Origin: Chamaelirium japonicum
Lineage: Eukaryota > Streptophyta > Magnoliopsida > Liliales > Melanthiaceae
Reading direction: 5' to 3'
Assembly (NCBI GenBank): GCA_947650365.1
Contig: CANTAL010000194.1
Span: forward strand, 124,001 to 188,000
Length of the DNA: 64,000 bases
The notes beneath the pieces were generated by a model. The model saw only the letters and a list, made by a program, of their open reading frames with translations, made no database searches and was not told the origin of the DNA. Positions 1 to 8,700 of the stretch are shown piece after piece. Positions within the stretch are counted from its first letter, which is position 1; every line of letters begins with the position of its first letter. The translations under genes were made by a program, and so were the position numbers.

Positions 1-124
1 TGCGAAACTCCTAAAGCGGACTCATGAGCGACACAGAGAAAGAAATGAACAAAGAGACGAGCTCAAAAAGATTTCTATTCATCACATTTATCATAGAGAT
101 TACAATGGGGTTACAAAAGGAGGC
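1..124 (-). other. Presumed 3' untranslated region of the antisense gene
   Basis: The stretch below the last stop is AT-richer than the coding part. On the minus strand it includes TGTAATCTC, TGATAAATGTG and GAATAGAAATC, which could act as plant near-upstream polyadenylation elements. No canonical AATAAA is present. I see no ORF or repeat here. Confidence 0.35.
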
Positions 125-238
125 CTAGGCTGGGCCAGCACCCGCGCCGTCGTCATCGTCGCGCTTCCTCTTTTTCGACCTTTCGGCCTTATACTTCTCG
201 ATGGCATCGAGCGCGCCTTTCCGCAGGAGCTCGACGAG
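125..238 (-). pseudogene. Read-on C-terminal tail after second TAG (nuclear-signal-like)
   Basis: After the TAG at 241-239 the frame stays open for 37 codons (LVELLRKGALDAIEKYKAER, then SKKRKR, four Asp, and a Gly/Ala end) to TAG 127-125. The tail continues the helical composition of exon 2 and then gives a classical monopartite nuclear-localisation-like cluster. This supports it as the original C-terminus lost by a nonsense change. It is visible in sequence only; whether it is translated is unknown. Confidence 0.55.
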
Positions 239-673
239 CTAAGCCTGGAGGCGGCGTTGCTGAGAGTGGAGGTCTTGGAGATGCGTTTCCCTCAGAGATG
301 CGATCTCATCCCTAGAAGCCGCCAACTGACGTTGAAGCTCGGAGATTTCCTTTTGGGCGGCCTCTTCAGCTCGACGGGCCCCTTGCACATCGGATAGGGC
401 GCGGTCGCGGGCGTCCTCAACCGAAGCTAGCATGGTGGTAAAGGTGGCGGCCCGCTGGCGCAGTTCGTCAACCTCTGTATTAGAGGAGGCGACCTGCTGG
501 CGCAGCCGGTCCACTTCAGCCCGCAGCTCGCCCGACCGGTCCATTTGGCGAGTACGGTGGATGTACTCGTCTACTCTCCTCTCCGAGTCATAAAGAGTGT
601 CATCGTAGAGGGCGACAGTGTCCCCCGCGACGCCCGCGACCTCGTCGGCGAGAGTCCGGCTGACCCGCTCTAC
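239..673 (-). CDS. Exon 2: coiled-coil segment of the antisense gene
   Basis: The reading frame runs from the acceptor (673) through VERVSRTLADEV, then DDTLYDSERRVDEYIHRTRQ, into an ATG at 544 and on to TAG 241-239. The stretch after the ATG is a clear coiled coil with heptad-like Leu/Val spacing: LRAEVDRLRQQV, EVDELRQRA, EISELQRQL, EIASLRETH. There are no prolines and many Glu, Arg and Gln residues, which suggests self-association. Past the TAG the same frame continues for 37 codons to the stop at 127-125, including a Lys/Arg cluster (SKKRKR) and an Asp run, so the TAG is most likely premature. As a free-standing ORF from ATG 544 it would be 101 residues, but the frame continuity upstream to the splice site argues for the exon model. 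Confidence 0.7.
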   Translation of the reverse strand, partial: VERVSRTLADEVAGVAGDTVALYDDTLYDSERRVDEYIHRTRQMDRSGELRAEVDRLRQQVASSNTEVDELRQRAATFTTMLASVEDARDRALSDVQGARRAEEAAQKEISELQRQLAASRDEIASLRETHLQDLHSQQRRLQA

Positions 674-749
674 CTACGGAAAGGGCAAACAGTTAGAGTT
701 AGAAGTTAGAACAGGGGTTTGGGGCAAAGAAGTATGAAGGTAATCTTAC
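674..749 (-). other. Spliceosomal intron in the antisense gene (76 bp)
   Basis: On the minus strand exon 1 ends CTCGAG at 750 and the intron begins GTAAGATTACC at 749, a near-consensus plant 5' splice site. The intron is T-rich and ends TTTCCGTAG at 674. Splicing joins codon GAG to GTA-GAG-CGG in phase 0 and brings exon 2 into frame with the coiled-coil ORF. Without splicing the frame hits a stop at 699. A second AG four bases on could be an alternative acceptor but would shift the frame. Confidence 0.78.
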
Positions 750-2249
750 CTCGAGGAGTCGGTTGATGAGAGCGATGTAGGGAGTCCGGGCGAAGATGTT
801 GCGCCCCAGGATCTCCCGCATAAAGAAAGGGGCGCGCTCGGGGTCGCCAGAGGAGGAGCCCGCCTGGCTCGCCTCGATAGGAGCAGCTGGAGGGGGCGCA
901 ATGATGACAGCAGCGGCGGGCTCGGCCCCTTGAGCACCGGCAACCCCTTCATTGATAGGGGAAGGCACGGCGGCTCCCCCTTGCCCAGGCAAGTCCGGGT
1001 CCGAGGCTTCCGAGCTGGAGCACGGAAGGTCGTCCAGGATGGCCCCCAGGTCCGGAGACCAGTAGACCAACCCGCCCAGCTCCGGGAGAGGAGGAACCTC
1101 AAGAGCGGCGAGCGCGGGCTCAGGCGCGGGCGCACTGGAAGCGGCAGGCGTGGGCTCGGGCGCGGGTGCGGGCGAGCTGAGGGCCGGCGCAGGCGCGGGC
1201 TCGGGCGCGGGCGCGCTGATAGCAGGCGTAGGCGCGGGCTCGGGCGCGCTGAGGGCAGGCGCAGGCGCGAGCACGGCCTCGGGCGCGGGCTCGGGCGCGC
1301 TGAGGGCAGGTGCAGGCACGCTGGCAGCAGCAGGCGTGGGCGCGCAGGGAGTGAAGGGCGCAGGCACGCTGACAGCAGCAGGCGCGGGCGCACTGGAGTC
1401 AGTAGGCGTGGGCTCGGGCGCGAGCGCGCTGAGGGCAGTTCGTGTGGGCTCGGGCGCGGGCGCGCTGGCAGCAGCAGGCGCGGGCGTGGGCGCACTGAGA
1501 ACGGCAGGCGCAGGCGCGGGCGCGGGCGTGCTGGGGGCAGGCGCGGTCGGTGTTGGTGTCGCGCTCGGAACTGGCGGGAGGGTTGAGCTCGGCGGAACCG
1601 GACCCTCGAAGGGCGGGGGAGGCCCCGCAGATGCATTCGCGGGCTCATCTTCCGAAGCCCGCTCCTCGTCGTCTGAGCTGGAGGTCGTGCTGAGATCATC
1701 TGCTGATCCCAAGCCCGCCTCCGCGAGGGCGGCCTTCCTCCGCTCCTCGATGACTCGTTGGAAGGCTTCATGAGCCTCCCGAACAATGATGTCCTCTCCC
1801 GACGGGCGGGCTGGAGGAGTCTTCTTCTTCTTCGTCTTCTTTCGCGAGGCGCCCTCCTCTGGATTCATCACCGCAACAAACAAACTCTTAGTCAGATCGC
1901 CTGGGAATCCGCACATCAGCACTTCAGCCATTGGGGACTCTACTTCCGCCATGCTGAGAAGAAGCTCGACGCGCGGATCCTCGGGCTCAACAAAGGAAAT
2001 GCGACGTCGCCGAGGCTCCGGGGCTGGGGCCCTCGAAGGAATGACAGAAAGGGTGGTCGCCTGACCTGGGGCTGCTTCGCGGGCTGGTGGCGGCGGTGGC
2101 GTGACATCCTCCTCGTGGAGCATCTCGAGGGTGTCCTTGTCGGCGACCTGAATAGGGGAAGCCCGCTTCTTCCCCTTCTTCGCCGAGGTCCCCGCAGCGG
2201 AGGTCGCGGCAGTGGGCCGGGAGACCGCGACCTTCTTCCGCATCACCTT
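750..2249 (-). CDS. Exon 1, C-terminal part: basic, acidic and Pro/Ala-rich region
   Basis: This continues the frame of the preceding segment after the TAG and stays open to the splice donor at 750/749 and on to a stop at 699 if unspliced. A GTG at 2246 and an ATG at 2243 follow the TAG and could give an independent start, but an in-frame continuation of one protein is simpler. Visible features are lysine-rich clusters AKKGKKRAS (about residue 295 of the whole gene) and RKKTKKKK (about 410), a Ser/Asp/Glu run with SSSDDEERASEDE (about 455), and a long Ala/Pro/Glu low-complexity stretch encoded by a degenerate minisatellite. A conserved-looking end, REILGRNIFARTPYIALINRLLE, leads into the intron. 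It is probably disordered over most of its length. No enzyme motif is seen. The long plus-strand open frames over this region are shadows of its GC-rich repeats. Confidence 0.62.
1105..1550 (-). repeat. Degenerate Pro/Ala-coding minisatellite
   Basis: On the plus strand GGCGCGGGCGCG- and CTGAGGGCAGGCGC-like blocks recur irregularly at about 30-60 bp spacing. On the minus strand they code for strings of Ala-Pro-Ala-Pro-Glu-Pro and Leu-Ser-Ala-Pro. Repeat lengths keep the minus-strand frame, so expansion took place under coding constraint or recently. It also generates long spurious plus-strand ORFs (Gly/Ala/Arg-rich). Confidence 0.6.
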
Positions 2250-3074
2250 CTACCGGGTGGTGATGGTTCCGGTCCGGAGATCCTTCCAGAGGAAGGAGAA
2301 GTCCGGTGGGAGGACCTTCTCGAGGGTTCGACCCCCGAGGAAGTCCAGAATCGCCTCGTCGAGCGATCTTTCACGGGCTGTGGCGATGCACTTCTTCCCC
2401 TTTGCCCGGTACTCCGCGATCTCCTTGAAGACAGGGAGAGGCGGTCTGTCGGGAAGAGAGGGGACACCGGCTCGAGGACCTCGCCACTCGCCGTCGATCA
2501 CGAATGGGTACGCTTTCCAGTATCGGTCTTTGTTCTCGACGGCGGTGAACGGAAGCACCTCGCCGGAGCGGCCCGTGAGGTAGAACTGTCCACAGTCTAC
2601 CTCGCCGAAGAAGGGCCCCGGTTTGAGGAACCACTTCTTCAGGAGGTAGGCTAGGGGGATCCTCACGTTTAGGGCTTCCTCGATGCAAGCAAGCCCGTAG
2701 AGGATCCCCCACGAGTTTCCCGGAAGCTGGGCAGGGCATAAGCCCGCCAGTTCCAGGAGCTCGCTGGCCAGATGGTTCAGGGGCAGCCGGAGCCCTGACC
2801 ATAACTGCCCCACGGAGACCACGGTCCCCGAGAGCGGCCTCCCGGAGCTCGAAAGAGGAAGAATGGCGAGCTCTTGGGGAATGCCCACCGCGGTTCGCAG
2901 GCTATCGGGGATGGGCGCACCCCCGATGACATGGAACCAAACGACGGCGGGCTCCTTCGGAGGTGCCTCTTCCCCTGAGCCCGGAGCCCGCACCGAGATG
3001 GGGGCGACATTTAGAGGCCCCTCTCGGGAGGACGCAGCAGCAGCTGAAGAAGCAGCGGCGGCAGAGGAAGCCAT
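2250..3074 (-). CDS. Exon 1, N-terminal part: transposon-associated domain protein up to first TAG
   Basis: This open segment of 274 codons begins with an Ala/Ser tract (residues 1-16). From about residue 42 it has a globular region: AVVWFHVIGG near 43-52, then LRLPLNHLASELLELAGL at about 95-112, QLPGNSWGIL at about 116-125, and VDCGQFYLTG with PFTAVENKDRYWKAYPFVID at about 159-194. This pattern (short LPL-H-F-like helix, G-L-PxQL-PN-W, then an aromatic core with K-RYWK) is that of the plant family annotated as putative gypsy type transposon or plant transposon protein. No catalytic triad can be recognised and I assign no reaction. The start is chosen because ATGGCTTCC is a strong plant initiation context lying about 94 bp below a TATA box. 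The segment stops at TAG 2252-2250 (CGG-TAG-AAG), in frame with the rest of exon 1. Confidence 0.72.
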   Translation of the reverse strand: MASSAAAASSAAAASSREGPLNVAPISVRAPGSGEEAPPKEPAVVWFHVIGGAPIPDSLRTAVGIPQELAILPLSSSGRPLSGTVVSVGQLWSGLRLPLNHLASELLELAGLCPAQLPGNSWGILYGLACIEEALNVRIPLAYLLKKWFLKPGPFFGEVDCGQFYLTGRSGEVLPFTAVENKDRYWKAYPFVIDGEWRGPRAGVPSLPDRPPLPVFKEIAEYRAKGKKCIATARERSLDEAILDFLGGRTLEKVLPPDFSFLWKDLRTGTITTR

Positions 3075-3167
3075 GAGCGGGAGGGCGCTAGCAAGCTACG
3101 AGCTGAAAGCAAAGAAGGAAGGGAGAGCTGTTTTTCACGCAGCGGTAAAAAATCGCCCTCCGTCCCC

Positions 3168-3175
3168 TATTTATA
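3168..3175 (-). promoter_or_regulatory. TATA box of the antisense gene
   Basis: The minus strand reads CCTATAAATAGGGG, a textbook plant TATA box, 93 bp before the ATG at 3074. A start site about 30 bp downstream would leave a 5' UTR of about 60-70 nt. It implies the antisense gene has its own RNA polymerase II promoter, separate from the LTR. Confidence 0.65.
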
Positions 3176-3480
3176 GGCAAGTGAGAGACAGGTGAATCGA
3201 TCCGCAGTTAATGCCCAAGCGCGCTCGGCGAGGCGATATGACAGCAATCGAAGCGACAGCTCGTTTCTTTCCAATCGTCAAGCGCCACGTGGGCCACGCG
3301 TGGAAAAAGCTGCGCCGGCGCCGACACTATCATTTACTGACAAAAGAAGAACGAATGAGGAGGAGACATGTGTCTCGCACCGATCGGGATCTCATGATGA
3401 GATTCGCTGTATCAGCATTGAGCCTCGCGCCGCATTTAAGGAGAAGCGACCATTGGAGATTTGGTGCGATACCCAAGTCA
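3176..3480. other. Gene-less region upstream of the antisense gene
   Basis: Apart from the G-box and CCAAT motif I see only short ORF shadows. It is bounded by the antisense TATA box on one side and the 144-bp tandem repeats on the other, and is probably promoter-proximal sequence of the antisense gene. Confidence 0.4.
3285..3292. promoter_or_regulatory. Palindromic G-box (CCACGTGG) upstream of the antisense TATA box
   Basis: CCACGTGG lies about 110 bp upstream of the antisense TATA box, at a usual distance for a plant bZIP/bHLH-bound G-box. A CCAAT motif (3271-3275) lies next to it. Regulation by it is inference from position only. Confidence 0.35.
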
Positions 3481-4517
3481 CAAGACCGCTCGCGGCAGGT
3501 GCCCGCAGCTCGCCCGACGCAGACCCTGACCCGTGTGGCAAGCTCGCACCGGAAGGAGATCGCTCGTGGCTGACGCTCCCGACCCGCCCAGCGTTTGTGA
3601 AATACTGGGAGTCAAAACTCTCGGCGCAGATCGCTCCCGGCTGGAGCCCGCAGCTCGCCCGACGCAGACCCTGACCCGTGTGGCAAGCTCGCACCGGAAG
3701 GAGATCGCTCGTGGCTGACGCTCCCGGCCCGCCCAGCGTTTGTAAAGTACTGAGAGTCAAAGCTCTTGACGCAGATCCCACGGCTGGTGCCCGCAGCTCG
3801 CCCGACGCAGACCCTGACCCGTGTGGCAAGCTCGCACCGGAAGGAGATCGCTCATGGCTGACGCTCCCGGCCCGCCCAGCGTTTGAAAAGTACTGAGAGT
3901 CAAAGCTCTCGACGCAGATCACACGGCTGGTGCCCGAAACTCGTCCGATGCAGACCCTGACCGTGTGTGACAGGCTCGCACCGGAAGGAGATCGCTCGTG
4001 GCTGACGCCCCTGGCCCGCCCAGAGTTTGTGAAATACTGGGAGTCAAAACTCTCGGCGCAGATCGCTCCCGGCTGGAGCCCGCAGCTCGCCCGACGCAGA
4101 CCCTGACCCGTGTAGCAAGCTCGCACCGGAAGGAGATCGCTCGTGGCTGACGCTCCCGGCCCGCCCAGCGTTTGTAAAGTACTAAGAGTTAAAGCTCTCG
4201 ACGCAGATCCCACGGCTGGTGCCCGCAGCTCGCCCGACACAGACCCTGACCCGTGTGGCAAGCTCGCACCGGAAGGAGATCGCTCGTGGCTGACGCTCCC
4301 GGCCCGCCCAGCGTTTGAAAAGAACTAAGAGTCAAAGCTCTCGACGCAGATCACACGGCTGGTGCCCGAAGCTCGTCCGATGCAGACCCTGGCCGCGTGT
4401 GACAGGCTCGCACCGGAAGGAGATCGCTCGTGGCTGACGCCCCTGGCCCGCCCAGAGTTTGTGAAATACTTGCAGTCAAAGCTCTCGGCACAGACCGCCC
4501 ACGGCAGGTGCCCGCAA
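3480..4517. repeat. Tandem repeats of about 144 bp in 432-bp trimers, 3' region of element
   Basis: The core GGAAGGAGATCGCTC recurs at 3551, 3696, 3839, 3983, 4128, 4271 and 4415, spacing 145, 143, 144, 145, 143 and 144 bp. That is seven copies. Copies three apart match best (every third interval is exactly 432 bp; for example GTGAAATACTGGGAGTC occurs after 3551 and 3983), so the present array arose by duplicating a three-unit block. Units contain GCAGCTCGCCCGACGCAGAC and GTCAAA-GCTCT-like segments. The repeats sit between the antisense promoter and the polypurine tract, the position where Tat-group elements are known to carry variable tandem repeats. Confidence 0.9.
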
Positions 4518-4617
4518 CCCACAAGGTGGAGGACGCCAATAACTGATACTCCTAATCCAACCGTCTTGTGCAATATGACTCTTGAGCAAGCGTCAAAGTC
4601 TCCTTGGTCGCTCCCTC

Positions 4618-4629
4618 AGGAGGGGGTAA
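4618..4629 (+). other. Polypurine tract
   Basis: AGGAGGGGGTAA lies immediately before the LTR start TGTTGG at 4630. This is the expected plus-strand primer of reverse transcription and shows that this LTR is a 3' LTR in plus orientation. Confidence 0.75.
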
Positions 4630-4734
4630 TGTTGGGGGTAGCTGAAACTCGCCCATGAGATCGCCCCACCCACGTGCTCACCAAATCATCTTGACAAGGA
4701 GCGAGATCCATAGTGGGCTGAAGGGGCTATAGGC

Positions 4735-5075
4735 GAAGAGCTCGCTCAGGAGCTCACCTAGCTCGCCCAGGAGCTCGCCGAAGCTCGCGCAGGAGCTCGC
4801 CTAGCTCGCTCAGGAGCTCGCCGAAGCTCGCGCAGGGGGGCTCGCCTAGCTCGCTCAGGAGCTCGCCTTGCTCGCACAGGAGCTCGCCGAAGCTCGCGCA
4901 GGAGCTCGCCAAGCTCATTCAGGAGCTCGCCGAAGCTCGCGCAGGAGCTCGCCTAGCTCGCTCAGGAGCTCGCCCGAGCTCGCCCAGGAGCTCGCCCATG
5001 CTCGCTCAGGAGCTCGCCTAGCTCACGCAGGAGCTCGCCCATGCTCGCTCAGGAGCTCGCCCAAGCTCGCCCAGA
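4735..5075 (+). repeat. GAGCTC-centred minisatellite in left LTR
   Basis: The unit is 21-22 bp: AGGAGCTCGCC plus either TAGCTCGCTC or GAAGCTCGCGC. It is repeated about 15 times with point changes. Each unit contains the palindrome GAGCTC. The equivalent part of the right LTR holds different counts and arrangements, so the tract is unstable. Confidence 0.88.
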
Positions 5076-5387
5076 CCCCTGTTTATCGAAGAGGTTGCTC
5101 CCGCGAGGTCCGACTCTTGATAGATATGGACGAAAGGACAGAGCAGTGCAGGGCGAGCTTGCCTTTGCTTTTTCCCTGAGACCGCCCAGGCTTGAACATT
5201 CCGGAATAGCCACCTGGCCGCGACAAGAAAGATGCTCTCCCCCACTCAAACCGCCTGGCAGGCTTGACGACAGAATCTCAGGGCGCGAGTACCAAGGACT
5301 GTCAGACCCACGCGAGCCAGACCGTGGGGGTCTAGAAGGCTCTGGAAAGAATCTCCACGTGTCGGGCCACGGTAGGCCGCCTATTGC

Positions 5388-5394
5388 TATAAAT
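5388..5394 (+). promoter_or_regulatory. LTR TATA box (left element)
   Basis: TATAAAT sits in GCTATAAATGCTC, matched in the right LTR at 62092. A CCACGTGTC (G-box/ABRE-like) lies at 5355-5363, 25 bp upstream. Transcription would start about 30 bp downstream and, since this is the 3' LTR, would run rightward into the satellite. Confidence 0.6.
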
Positions 5395-5592
5395 GCTCAC
5401 TCCCAGGCTCCAGAGTACAGGTTCGAAATCCCTTTCCCTACCACTTTGGTATACCACAGCTCGCCGTTATGCTACCGTGACTGACTTGAGCGTCGGAGGG
5501 TCTGCGCTCCTAAGGGAGCCAGCCGTTCTCACGTTCTCTTTTCTTTGTCTTACAGGCAGCCCGCACGGACCAGCGAAAATATTCCCCCAACA

Positions 5593-5597
5593 GATTG
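5593..5597 (+). other. Probable target-site duplication of left element (GATTG)
   Basis: The five bases after the LTR end are GATTG, a normal part of the satellite (ATGGATTGTACG). A matching GATTG is expected before the 5' LTR, outside the window. Confidence 0.45.
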
Positions 5598-5790
5598 TAC
5601 GAATGATTTAGAATGGATCATACGAATGAATTAGAATGGATCGTACAAATGATTTAGAATGGATACATTCGTGCGAATGAATTAGAATGGATCATACGAA
5701 TGAGTAAGAATGGATCGTACGAATGAAATAGAATGGATTGTACGAATGAATTAGAATGGATTCGTACGAATGAATTAGAATGGATACATT

Positions 5791-8700
5791 CGTGCGATCC
5801 ATTCTAATTCATTCATACGATCTATTCTAATTCATTCATACAATCTATTCTAATTCTTTCACACGATCCATTCTAATTCATTCGTACGATCCATTCTAAT
5901 TCATTCGCACAATCCATTCTATTTCATTCGTACGATCCATTCTTACTCATTGGTACGATCCCTTCTAATTCATTCGCACGAATGTATCCATTCTAATTCA
6001 GTCGTACAAATCCATTCTAATTCATTCGTACAATCTATTCTATTTCATTCGTAGGATCCATTCTTACTCATTCATATGATCCATTCTAATTCATTCGGAC
6101 GAATGTATCCATTCTAATTTATTTGTACGATCCATTCTAACTCATTCGTACGATCCATTCTAATTCATTCGTACGATCCATTCTAATTCAATCGTCCGAT
6201 TCATTCTAATTCATTCGCACGAATGTATCCATTCTAATTCATTCGTACGATCCATTCTAATTCATTCGTACGATCCATTCTAATTCATTCGTACGATCCA
6301 TTCTAATTCCTTCGTACGATACATTCTAATTCATTCGTACGATCCATTCTAATTCATTCGTACGATCCATTCTAATTCCTTCGTACGATCCAGTCTAATT
6401 CATTCGTACGATCCATTCTAATTCATTCGCGCAATCTATTCTAATTCATTCGTACGATCCATTCTAATTCATTCGTACGATCCATTCTAATTCATTCGCA
6501 CGATCCATTCTAATTCATTCGCGCAATCTATTCTAATTCATTCGCACGATCCATTCTAATTCATTCGTACGATCCATTCTAATTCTTTCACACGATCCAT
6601 TCTAATTCATTCGTACGATCCATTCTAATTCATTCATACGATCTATTCTAATTCATTCGTACGATCCATTCTAATTCATTCGTACGATCCATTCTAATTC
6701 CTTCGTACGATCCATTCTAATTCATTCATACAATCCATTCTAATTCTTTCACACGATCCATTCTAATTCATTCGTACGATCCATTCTAATTCATTCATGC
6801 AATCCATTCTATTTCATTCGTACGATTCATTCTTACTCATTCGTACGATCCATTCTAATTCACTCACACGAATGTATCCATTCGTACGAATGAATTAGAA
6901 TAGATTGTACGAATGAATTAGAATGGATCGTACGAATGAATTAGAATGGATCGTACGAAGGAATTAGAATGGATCGTACGAATGAATTAGAATGGATCGT
7001 ACGAATGAATTAGAATAGATCGTACGAATGAATTAGAATGGATCGTATGAAAGAATTAGAATGGATCGTACGAATGAATTAGAATGGATATATTCGTGCA
7101 AATGAATTAGAATGGATTGTATGAATGTATTAGAATGGATCGTATGAGTGAATTAGAATGGATCATACGAATGAATTAGAATGGATTGTATGAATGAATT
7201 AGAATGGATCGTACGAATGAATTAGAATGGATCGTGTGAATGAATTAGAATGGATCGGACGAATGAATTAGAATGGATCGTACGAATGAATTAGAATGGA
7301 TCGTACGAATAAATTAGAATGGATACATTTGTCCGAATGAATTAGAATGGATCATACGAATGAGTAAGAATGGATCGTACGAATGAAATAGAATAGATTG
7401 TACGAATGAATTAGAATGGATCGTGCGAATGAATTAGAATGGATCGTACGAATGAATTAGAATGGATCGTACGAATGAATTAGAATGGATCGTGCGAATG
7501 AATTCGAATGGATCGCACGAATGAATTAGAATAGATACCTTTGTGCAAATGAATTAGAATGGATCGTATGAATGAATTAGAATGGATCGTATGAGTGAAT
7601 TAGAACGGATAGTACGAATGAAGTAGAATGGATCGTATGAATGAATTAGAATGGATACATTCGTACGAATGAATTAGAATGGATCGTATGAATGAATTAG
7701 AATGGATCGTACGAATGAATTAGAATGGATACATTCGTGCGAATAAATTAGAATGGATCGTACGAATGAATTAGAATGTATCGTACGAATGGATTAGAAT
7801 GGATCCTACGAATGGATTAGAATGGATACCTTTGTACATATGAATTAGAATGGATCGTATGAATGAATTAGAATGGATCGTAGAATGGATCGTACGAATG
7901 AATTAGAATGAATTAGAATGGATCGTACGAATGAATTAGAATAGATCATAGGAATGATTTAGAATGGATCGTGCAAATGAATTAGAATGGATACATTCGT
8001 GCGAATGAATTAGAATGGATTGGACGAATGAATTAGAATGGATCGTACGAATGAGTAAGAATGGATCGTACGAATAAAATAGAATAGATCGTACGAATGA
8101 ATTAGAATGGATCGTACGAAGGAATTAGAATGGATCGTACGAATGAATTAGAATGGATATATTCGTCCAAATGAATTAGAATGGATCGTATGAATGTATT
8201 AGAATGGATCGTATGAGTGAATTAGAATGGATCGTACGAATGAATTAGAATGGATCGTATGAATGAATTAGAATGGATACATTCGTGTGAATGAATTAGA
8301 ATGGATCGTATGAATGAATTAGAATAGATTTTGTGAATGAATTAGAACTGATCGTACGAATGAATTAGAATGGATACATTCGTGCGAATGAATTAGAATG
8401 AATTAGAATGGATCGGACGAATGAATTAGAATGGATCGTACGAATGAATTAGAATGGATCAAATGAATGAATTAGAATGGTTACATTCATGCGAATGAAT
8501 TAGAATGGATCGTACGAATGGATTAGAATGGATCGTACGAATGGATTAGAATGGATACATTCGTGCGAATGAATTAGAATGGATCATACGAATGAGTAAG
8601 AACGGATCGTACGAATGAAATAGAATGGATTGTACGAATGAATTAGAATGGATCGTGCGAATGAATTTGAATGGATCGTATGAATGAATTAGAATGGATC

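Larger units (their letters stand above)
125..3074 (-). pseudogene. Antisense additional gene of the retroelement, two exons, two premature TAG codons
   Basis: This reads from ATG at 3074 (context CTCATGGCTTCC) through exon 1 (3074-750), a 76-bp intron (749-674) and exon 2 (673-125), ending at TAG 127-125. The frame is kept across the splice: exon 1 is 775 codons and exon 2 is 183 with the stop. Two in-frame TAG codons interrupt it, at codon 275 (2252-2250) and codon 920 (241-239). Reading continues sensibly after both, so they are probably recent nonsense changes. The order of parts is an Ala/Ser-rich N-terminus, a domain resembling the plant 'putative gypsy type transposon' family (about 90-245), basic and acidic patches, a Pro/Ala-rich stretch (about 480-665), a coiled coil, and a C-terminal basic KKRKR at about 942-946 before an Asp run. 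The molecular function is unknown; the basic motifs suggest a nuclear protein. It lies antisense to its host element. Confidence 0.75.
1..5592 (+). mobile_element. 3' part of Ty3/gypsy LTR retrotransposon (Tat-like)
   Basis: The segment ends in a polypurine tract and an LTR whose ends are TGTTGGGGG and CCCCCAACA, so it is the 3' end of a plus-oriented LTR retrotransposon. Gag and pol would lie to the left, outside the window. Between pol and the LTR it carries a minus-strand, two-exon gene and a block of tandem repeats of about 144 bp. Plant Tat-group elements are known to carry additional ORFs, some antisense, between pol and the 3' LTR, and to have repeat-rich 3' regions, so I infer that lineage. 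Its LTR is related to the one at 61066-62295 but is a different copy. The GC-rich composition contrasts sharply with the adjacent satellite. Confidence 0.82.
4630..5592 (+). mobile_element. 3' LTR of left element (963 bp)
   Basis: It begins TGTTGGGGGTAG and ends ATTCCCCCAACA, giving a 9-bp inverted terminal repeat TGTTGGGGG/CCCCCAACA. It shares long blocks with the right LTR: CCCCTGTTTATCGAAGAGG (about 5076 versus 61670), CAGGTTCGAAATCCC and GAGGGTCTGCGCTCCTAA. It is about 270 bp shorter than the right LTR, mainly because of different minisatellite content and extra sequence on the right. U3 carries GAGCTC-centred tandem repeats, a TATA box at 5388 and CACGTG-type motifs. Small ORFs over it are read-throughs of the repeats and not genes. 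Confidence 0.9.

Noticed and set aside
930..1773. Long plus-strand ORFs (Arg/Gly-rich and Gly/Ala-rich) opposite the antisense gene
   Set aside because: They are shadows of the GC-rich Pro/Ala-coding minisatellite on the minus strand. They have no domain, and the minus frame links to an intron and a second exon.
2243..2249. Separate gene starting at GTG 2246 or ATG 2243 just after the TAG
   Set aside because: The same frame runs on both sides of the TAG and there is no promoter between, so one interrupted exon is simpler.
3392..4573. ORFs within the 144-bp tandem repeats (both strands)
   Set aside because: They arise because the 432-bp trimer is a multiple of three and lacks stops in some frames. 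The residues repeat with the DNA and show no independent protein features.
4868..5484. ORFs over the left LTR minisatellite and R/U5
   Set aside because: They are translations of GAGCTC repeats and LTR sequence, with no conserved counterpart frame in the right LTR.
5520..5560. Splice-acceptor-like TTTGTCTTACAGG conserved in both LTR U5 regions (also near 62250)
   Set aside because: No matching donor or exon can be shown here; without transcripts it is only a motif.
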